This document shows, in pieces, positions 56,601 to 64,000 of a stretch of 64,000 bases of DNA. Source of the DNA: Patiria miniata (lineage: Eukaryota > Echinodermata > Asteroidea > Valvatida > Asterinidae); the NCBI RefSeq assembly GCF_015706575.1, contig NW_024037069.1:29967315-30031314 (forward strand), given 5' to 3'. Both the position numbers and the translations under genes were made by a program. The notes beneath the pieces were generated by a model. The model searched no databases. It was not told the DNA's origin and was given only the letters and a program-made list of their open reading frames with translations. Numbering within the stretch: position 1 is the stretch's first letter; every line of letters begins with the position of its first letter.

Positions 56601-59600
56601 TCGTGAAGTTGGATTTTGGGGCCAAAAATCAGTATTTTTGATGACCGCGGATATGGAAAACTTTTCAGATTTGGCCATGTTGGTAAAAACTGAAATGTTT
56701 GTTTTCTCCCTGGATCCTGACTTTGGTGAGCTGATATCTTGGGGATGTATTTCTGGCCTCTACCCACCTTGTGTGAACATTTGATCAAATTTGTGAAGTT
56801 GGATTTTTGGGCCAAAAATCAGTATTTTTGATGACCGCGGATATGGAAAACTTTTCAGATTTTGGCCATGTTGGCTTAAAAACTGAAATTTTCTTTTCTG
56901 CCTGGATCCTGACTTTGGTGAGCTGATATCTCTTGGGGATGTATTTCTGGCCTCTACCCACCTTGTGTGAACATTTGATCAAATTTCGTGAAGTTGGATT
57001 TTTGGGCCAAAAATCAGTATTTTTGATGACCGCGGATATGGAAAACTTTTCAGATTTTGGCCATGTTGGCTCAAAAACTGAAATTTTTGTTTTCTGTCTG
57101 GATCCTGACTTTGGTGAGCTGATATCTCTTGGGGATGTATTTCTGGCCTCTACCCACCTTGTGTGAACATTTGACCAAATTTCGTGAAGTTGGATTTTGT
57201 GGCCAAAAATCAGTATTTTTGATGACCGCGGATATGGAAAACTTTTCAGATTTTGGCCAATGGGTAAAAAACTGAAATGTTTGTTTTCTCTCCTGGATCC
57301 TGACTTTGGTGAGCTGATGAAATCTTGGGGATGTATTTCTGGCCTCTACCCACCTTGTGTGAACATTTGACCAAATTTCGTGAAGTTGGATTTTGGGGCC
57401 AAAAATCAGTATTTTTGATGACCGCGGATATGGAAAACTTTTCAGATTTTGGCCATGTTGGCTTAAAAACTGAAATTTTTCTTTTCTGCCTGATTCTGAC
57501 TTTGGTGAGCTGATATCTCTTGGGGATGTATTTCTGGCCTCTACCCACCTTGTGTGAACATTTGACCAAATTTCGTGAAGTTGGATTTTGGGGCCAAAAA
57601 TCAGTATTTTTGATGACCGCGGATATAGAAAACTTTTCAGATTTTGGCCATTTTGGGTAAAAAACTGAAATGTTTGTTTTCTCCCTGGATCCTGACTTTG
57701 GTGAGCTGAAATCTCTTGGGGATGTATTGCTGGCCTCTACCCACCTTGTGTGAACATTTGACCAAATTTCGTGAAGTTGGATTTTGGGGCCAAAAATCAG
57801 TATTTTTGATGACGCGCGGATATGGAAAACTTTTCAGATTTTGGCCATGTTGGCTAAAAACTGAAATGTTTGTTTTCTCCCTGGATCCTGACTTTGGTGA
57901 GCTGATATCTCTTGGGGATGTATTTCTGGCCTCTACCCACCTTGTGTGAACATTTGATCAAATTTCGTGAAGTTGGATTTTTGGGCCAAAAATCAGTATT
58001 TTTGATGACCGCGGATATGGAAAACTTTTCAGATTTTGGCCATGTTGGCTAAAAACTGAAATTTTCTTTTCTGCCTGGATCCTGACTTTGGTGAGCTGAT
58101 ATCTCTTGGGGATGTATTTCTGGCCTCTACCCACCTTGTGTGAACATTTGACCAAATTTCGTGAAGTTGGATTTTGGGGCCAAAAATCAGTATTTTTGAT
58201 GACCGCGGATATGGAAAACTTTTCAGATTTTGGCCATGTTGGCTCAAAAACTGAAATGTTTGTTTTCTCCTGGATCCTGACTTTGGTGAGCTGATATCTC
58301 TTGGGGATTCATTTCTGGCCTCTACCCACCTTGTGTGAACATTTGACCAAATTTCGTGAAGTTGGATTTCCTAGCCAAAAATCAGTATTTTTGATGACCG
58401 CGGATATGGAAAACTTTTCAGATTTCGGCCATTGTGGGTAAAAAACTGAAATGTTTGTTTTCTCCCTGGATCCTGACTTTGGTGAGCTGATATCTCTTGG
58501 GGATGCATTTCTGACCTCTACCCACCTTGTGTGAACATTTGACCAAATTTCGTGAAGTTGGATTTTTGGGCCAAAAATCAGTATTTTTGATGACCGCGTA
58601 TATGGAAAACTTTTCAGATTTTGGCCATGTTGGCTTAAAAACTGAAATTTTTCTTTTCTGCCTGGATCCTGACTTTGGTGAGCTGATATCTCTTGGGATG
58701 TATTTCTGGCCTCTACCCACCTTGTGTGAACATTTGACCAATTTTCGTGAAGTTGGATTTTGGGGCCAAAAATCAGTATTTTTGATGACCGCGGATATGG
58801 AAAACTTTTCAGATTTTGGCCATTTTGGGTAAAAAACTGAAATGTTTGTTTTCTTCTGGATCCTGCTTTGGTGAGCTGATATCTCTTCGGGATGCATTTC
58901 TGACCTCTACCCACCTTGTGTGAACATTTGACCAAATTTCGTGAAGTTGGATTTGGGGCCAAAAATCAGTATTTTTGATGACCGCGGATATGGAAAACTT
59001 TTCAGATTTTGGCCATGTTGGCTTAAAAACTGAAATTTTTGTTTTCTCCCTGGATCCTGACTTTGGTGAGCTGATATCTCTTGGGGATGTATTTCTGGCC
59101 TCTACCCACCTTGTGTGAACATTGATCAAATTTTGTGAAGTTGGATTTTTGGGCCAAAAATCAGTATTTTTGATGACCGCGGATATGGAAAACTTTTCAG
59201 ATTTTGGCCATGTTGGCTTAAAAACTGAAATTTTTCTTTTCTGCCTGGATCCTGACTTTGGTGAGCTGATATCTCTTGGGGATGTATTTCTGGCCTCTAC
59301 CCACCTTGTGTGAACATTTGATTGACCAAATTTCGTGAATTTGGATTTTGGGGCCAAAAATCAGTATTTTTGATGACCGCGGATATGGAAAACTTTTCAG
59401 ATTTTGGCCATGTTGGCTAAAAACTGAAATGTTTGTTTTCTCCCTGGATCCTGACTTTGGTGAGCTGAAATCTCTTGGGGATTCATTTCTGGCCTCTACC
59501 CACCTTGTGTGAACATTTGACCAAATTTCGTGAAGTTGGATCCTAGCCAAAAATCAGTATTTTTGATGACCGCGGATATGGAAAACTTTTCAGATTTCGG

Positions 59601-62600
59601 CCATTTTGGGGTAAAAAACTGAAATGTTGTTTTCCCTGGATCCTGACTTTGGTGAGCTGATATCTCTTGGGATGCATTTCTGACCTCTACCCACCTTGTG
59701 TGAACATTTGACCAAATTTCGTGAAGTTGGATTTTTGGGCCAAAAATCAGTATTTTTGATGACCGCGGATATGGAAAACTTTTCAGATTTTGTCCATGTT
59801 GGCTTAAAAACTGAAATTTTTCTTTTCTGCCTGGATCCTGACTTTGGTGAGCTGATATCTCTTGGGGATGTATTTCTGGCCTCTACCCACCTTGTGTGAA
59901 CATTTGACCAATTTCGTGTGAAGTTGGATTTTGGGGCCAAAAATCAGTATTTTTGATGACCGCGGATATGGAAAACTTTTCAGATTTTGGCCGTTTTGGG
60001 TAAAAAACTGAAATGTTTGTTTTCTCCTGGATCCTGGCTTTGGTGAGCTGATATCTCTTGGGGATGCATTTCTGACCTCTACCCACCTTGTGTGAACATT
60101 TGACCAAATTTCGTGAAGTTGGATTTTGGGCCAAAAATCAGTATTTTTGATGACCGCGGATATGGAAAACTTTTCAGATTTTGGCCATGTTGGCTTAAAA
60201 ACTGAAATTTTTTTTTTCTGCTGGATCCTGACTTTGGTGAGCTGATATCTCTTGGGGATGTATTTCTGGCCTCTACCCACCTTGTGTGAACATTTGATCA
60301 AATTTCGTGAAGTTGGATTTTTCGGGCCAAAAATCAGTATTTTTGATGACCGCGGATATGGAAAACTTTTCAGATTTTGGCCATGTTGGCTAAAAAACTG
60401 AAAAGTTTCTTTCTGCCTGGATCCTGACTTTGGTGAGCTGATATCTCTTGTGGATGTATTTCTGGCCTCTACCCACCTTGTGTGAACATTTGATCAAATT
60501 TGTGAAGTTGGATTTTTGGGCCAAAAATCAGTATTTTTGATGACCGCGGATATGGAAAACTTTTCAGATTTTGGCCATGTTGGCTCAAAAACTGAAAATT
60601 TTCTTTTCTGCCTGGATCCTGACTTTGGTGAGCTGATATCTCTTGGGGATGTATTTCTGGCCTCTACCCACCTTGTGTGAACATTTGAACAAATTTCGTG
60701 AAGTTGGATTTGGGGCCAAAAATCAGTATTTTTGATGACCGCGGATATGGAAAACTTTTCAGAATTTGGCCATTTTGGGTATAAAAACTGAAATGTTTGT
60801 TTTCTATCTGGATCCTGACTTTGGTGAGCTGATATCTCAGGGGGATGTATTTCTGGCCTCTACCCACCTTGTGTGAACATTTGATCAAATTTCGTGAAGT
60901 TGGATTTTGGGGCAAAAATCAGTATTTTTGATGACCGCGGATATGGAAAACTTTTCAGATTTTGGCCATGTTGGCTCAAAAACTGAAATTTTCCTTTTCT
61001 GCCTGGATCCTGACTTTGGTGAGCTGATATCTCTTGGGGATGTATTTCTGGCCTCTACCCACCTTGTGTGAACATTTGAACAAATTTCGTGAAGTTGGAT
61101 TTTGGGGCCAAAAATCAGTATTTTTGATGACCGCGGATATGGAAAACTTTTCAGATTTTGGCCATGTTGGCTCAAAAAACTGAAATTTCTTTTCTGCCTG
61201 GATCCTGACTTTGGTGAGCTGATATCTCTTGGGGATGTATTTCTGGCCTCTACCCACCTTGTGTGAACATTTGAACAAATTTCGTGAAGTTGGATTTTGG
61301 GGCCAAAAATCAGTATTTTTGATGACCGCGGATATGGAAAACTTTTCAGAATTTGGCCATTTTGGGTAAAAACTGAAATGTTTGTTTTTCTGCCTGGATC
61401 CTGACTTTGGTGAGCTGATATCTCTTGGGGATGTATTTCTGGCCTCTACCCACCTTGTGTGAACATTTGATCAAATTTCGTGAAGTTGGATTTGGGGCCA
61501 AAAATCAGTATTTTTGATGACCGCGGATATGGAAAACTTTTCAGATTTTGGCCATTTGGGTAAAAAACTGAAATGTTTGTTTTTCCCTGGATCCTGACTT
61601 TGGTGAGCTGATATCTCTTGGGGATGTATTTCTGGCCTCTACCCACCTTGTGTGAACATTTGAACAAATTTCGTGAAGTTGGAATTTTGGGGCAAAAATC
61701 AGTATTTTTGATGACCGCGGATATGGAAAACTTTTCAGATTTTGGCAATGTTGGCTTAAAAAACTGAAATTTTTCTTTTCTGCCTGGATCCTGACTTTGG
61801 TGAGCTGATATCTCTTGGGGTGTATTTCTGGCCTCTACCCACCTTGTGTGAACATTTGACCAAATTTCGTGAAGTTGGATTTTGGGGCCAAAAATCAGTA
61901 TTTTTGATGACCGCGGATATGGAAAACTTTTCAGATTTGGCCATGTTGGCTCAAAAACTGAAATTTTTCTTTCTGCCTGGATCTGACTTTGGTGAGCTGA
62001 TATCTCTTGGGGATGTATTTCTGGCCTCTACCCACCTTGTGTGAACATTTGACCAATTTCGTGAAGTTGGATTTTGGGGCCAAAAATCAGTATTTTTGAT
62101 GACCGCGGATATGGAAAACTTTTCAGATTTTGGCCATTTGGGTAAAAAACTGAAATGTTTGTTTTCTCCCTGGATCCTGACTTTGGTGAGCTGATATCTC
62201 TTGGGATGCATTTCTGCCTCTACCCACCTTGTGTGAACATTTGACCAAATTTCGTGAAGTTGGATTTTGGGCCAAAAATCAGTATTTTTGATGACCGCGG
62301 ATATGGAAAACTTTTCAGATTTTGGCCATGTTGGCTAAAAACTGAAATTTTTCTTTTCTGCCTGGATCCTGACTTTGGTGAGCTGATATCTCTTGGGATG
62401 TATTTCTGGCCTCTACCCACCTTGTGTGAACATTTGACCAAATTTCGTGAAGTTGGATTTTTGGGCCAAAAATCAGTATTTTTGATGACCGCGGATATGG
62501 AAAACTTTTCAGATTTTGGCCATGTTGGCTTAAAAACTGAAAAGTTTTTTTCTGCCTGGATCCTGACTTTGGTGAGCTGATATCTCTTGGGGATGTATTT

Positions 62601-64000
62601 CTGGCCTCTACCCACCTTGTGTGAACATTTGATCAAATTTGTGAAGTTGGATTTTTGGGCCAAAAATCAGTATTTTTGATGACCGCGGATATGGAAAACT
62701 TTTCAGATTTTGGCAATGTTGGCTCAAAAACTGAAATTTTGTTTTCTGCCTGGATCCTGACTTTGGTGAGCTGATATCTCTTGGGGATGTATTTCTGGCC
62801 TCTACCCACCTTGTGTGAACATTTGAACAAATTTCGTGAAGTTGGATTTTGGGGCCAAAAATCAGTATTTTGATGACCGCGGATATGGAAAACTTTTCAG
62901 ATTTTGGCCATTTGGGTAAAAAACTGAATGTTTGTTTTCTATCTGGATCCTGACTTTGGTGAGCTGATATCTCTGGGATGTATTTCTGGCCTCTACCCAC
63001 CTTGTGTGAACATTTGATCAAATTTCGTGAAGTTGGATTTTGGGGCCAAAAATCAGTATTTTTGATGACCGCGGATATGGAAAACTTTTCAGATTTTGGC
63101 CATGTTGGCTCAAAAACTCAAATTTTTGTTTTCTGCCTGGATCCTGACTTTGGTGAGCTGATATCTCTTGGGGATGTATTTCTGGCCTCTACCCACCTTG
63201 TGTGAACATTTGAACAAATTTCGTGAAGTTGGATTTTGGGGCCAAAAATCAGTATTTTTGATGACCGCGGATATGGAAAACTTTTCAGAATTTGGCCATG
63301 TTGGGTATAAAACTGAAATGTTTGTTTTCTATCTGGATCCTGACTTTGGTGAGCTGATATCTCTTGGGGATGTATTTCTGGCCTCTACCCACCTTGTGTG
63401 AACATTTGATCAAATTTCGTGAAGTTGGATTTTGGGGCCAAAAATCAGTATTTTTGATGACCGCGGATATGGAAAACTTTTCAGATTTTGGCCATTTTGG
63501 GCTAAAAAACTGAAATGTTTGTTTCTCCCTGGATCCTGACTTTGGTGAGCTGAAATCTCTTGGGGATGTATTTCTGGCCTCTACCCACCTTGTGTGAACA
63601 TTTGACCAAATTTCGTGAAGTTGGATTTTGGGGCAAAAATCAGTATTTTTGATGACCGCGGATATGGAAAACTTTTCAGATTTTGGCAATGTTGGCTTAA
63701 AAACTGAAATTTTCTTTTCTGCCTGGATCCTGACTTTGGTGAGCTGATATCTCTTGGGATGTATTTCTGGCCTCTACCCACCTTGTGTGAACATTTGACC
63801 AAATTTCGTGAAGTTGGATTTTGGGCCAAAAATCAGTATTTTTGATGACCGCGGATATGGAAAACTTTTCAGATTTTGGCCATTTTGGTAAAAAACTGAA
63901 ATGTTTGTTTTCTGCCTGGATCCTGACTTTGGTGAGCTGAAATCTCTTGGGGATGTATTTCTGGCCTCTACCCACCTTGTGTGAACATTTGAACAAATTT
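50608..64000. repeat. Satellite array 2, about 68 monomers of about 195 bp, in PGLS intron 3
   Basis: Starts within a few bases of the exon 3 splice donor: GTGAGGACAAG runs straight into TTTTCGGCCATTTTGGTAAA, a satellite block. It continues to the end of the window. Two monomer classes alternate irregularly: class A (GGCCATGTTGGCTTAAAAAC, TTCTTTTCTGCCTGG, GAGCTGATATC) and class B (GGCCATTTTGGGTAAAAAAC, TGTTTGTTTTCTCCCTGG, GAGCTGAAATC or GATATC). From 51110 to 63578 there are 64 periods, averaging 194.8 bp, slightly shorter than array 1 because many monomers lack single bases in homopolymers. GATCC is conserved in nearly every unit (BamHI-type periodicity). The long minus-strand open frames switch phase and carry no conserved start. 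Confidence 0.96.

Noticed and set aside
50608..64000. Long open frames (up to 244 codons) in the satellite as a repetitive protein gene
   Set aside because: Frame changes between monomers, starts are not conserved, both strands are open, and indels ignore frame. The intronic position and satellite structure explain them better.

Overview
The window is eukaryotic nuclear DNA. Genes are split by GT-AG introns, coding density is very low, and most of the sequence is satellite, fold-back/TIR elements, G-tract elements and segmental duplications. The recognisable genes are metazoan. A TIR element with ends beginning CAGGGCCCAATT, and the frequent word TAGGCCTA, resemble repeats I associate with echinoderm genomes. 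My best guess is a marine invertebrate deuterostome, probably an echinoderm; this is inference from repeat style, not proof. A run of exactly 500 N (42666-43165) marks a scaffold join between two contigs.

Layout. 1-4155: a satellite with monomers of about 196 bp. 4156-6007: intron sequence and then the last coding exon of 6-phosphogluconolactonase (PGLS), plus strand. 6008-9068: fold-back elements and AT-rich spacer. 9069-11599 (minus): the last two exons of a small two-helix membrane protein of unknown family, whose intron holds a 1.7 kb TIR element with a 0.96 kb palindrome of CACGTACGTACGTG repeats. 13091-31725: a cluster of three intact two-exon C19orf12-like genes, all minus (16450-17505, 21292-22335, 27197-27963). 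It also holds duplicated flanks and a fourth 'ghost' unit (28527-31725) that kept intron and flanks but lost both coding exons. 31726-42665: fold-back elements, a second and damaged copy of the two-helix gene (34900-36160), G-tract elements and a repeat rich in TGACGTCA. 43166-44936: the first two coding exons of a ZDHHC1/11-type palmitoyltransferase (minus). 47089-50607: PGLS exons 1 to 3 (plus). 50608-64000: a second satellite array of about 68 monomers that starts at the PGLS exon 3 splice donor.

The most important observation concerns PGLS. Exons 1-3 sit at the right end and run into the satellite; exon 4 sits at the left end just after the same satellite, in the same orientation and matching splice phase. 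Either the two contigs are joined in the wrong order and there is one PGLS gene with a satellite-filled intron 3, or a segment longer than the window is tandemly duplicated. Single-base homopolymer deletions in PGLS exons 1 and 2 and in the second two-helix gene copy suggest residual long-read consensus errors. No bacterial-type operons, CRISPR arrays, rRNA genes or intact tRNA genes were seen.
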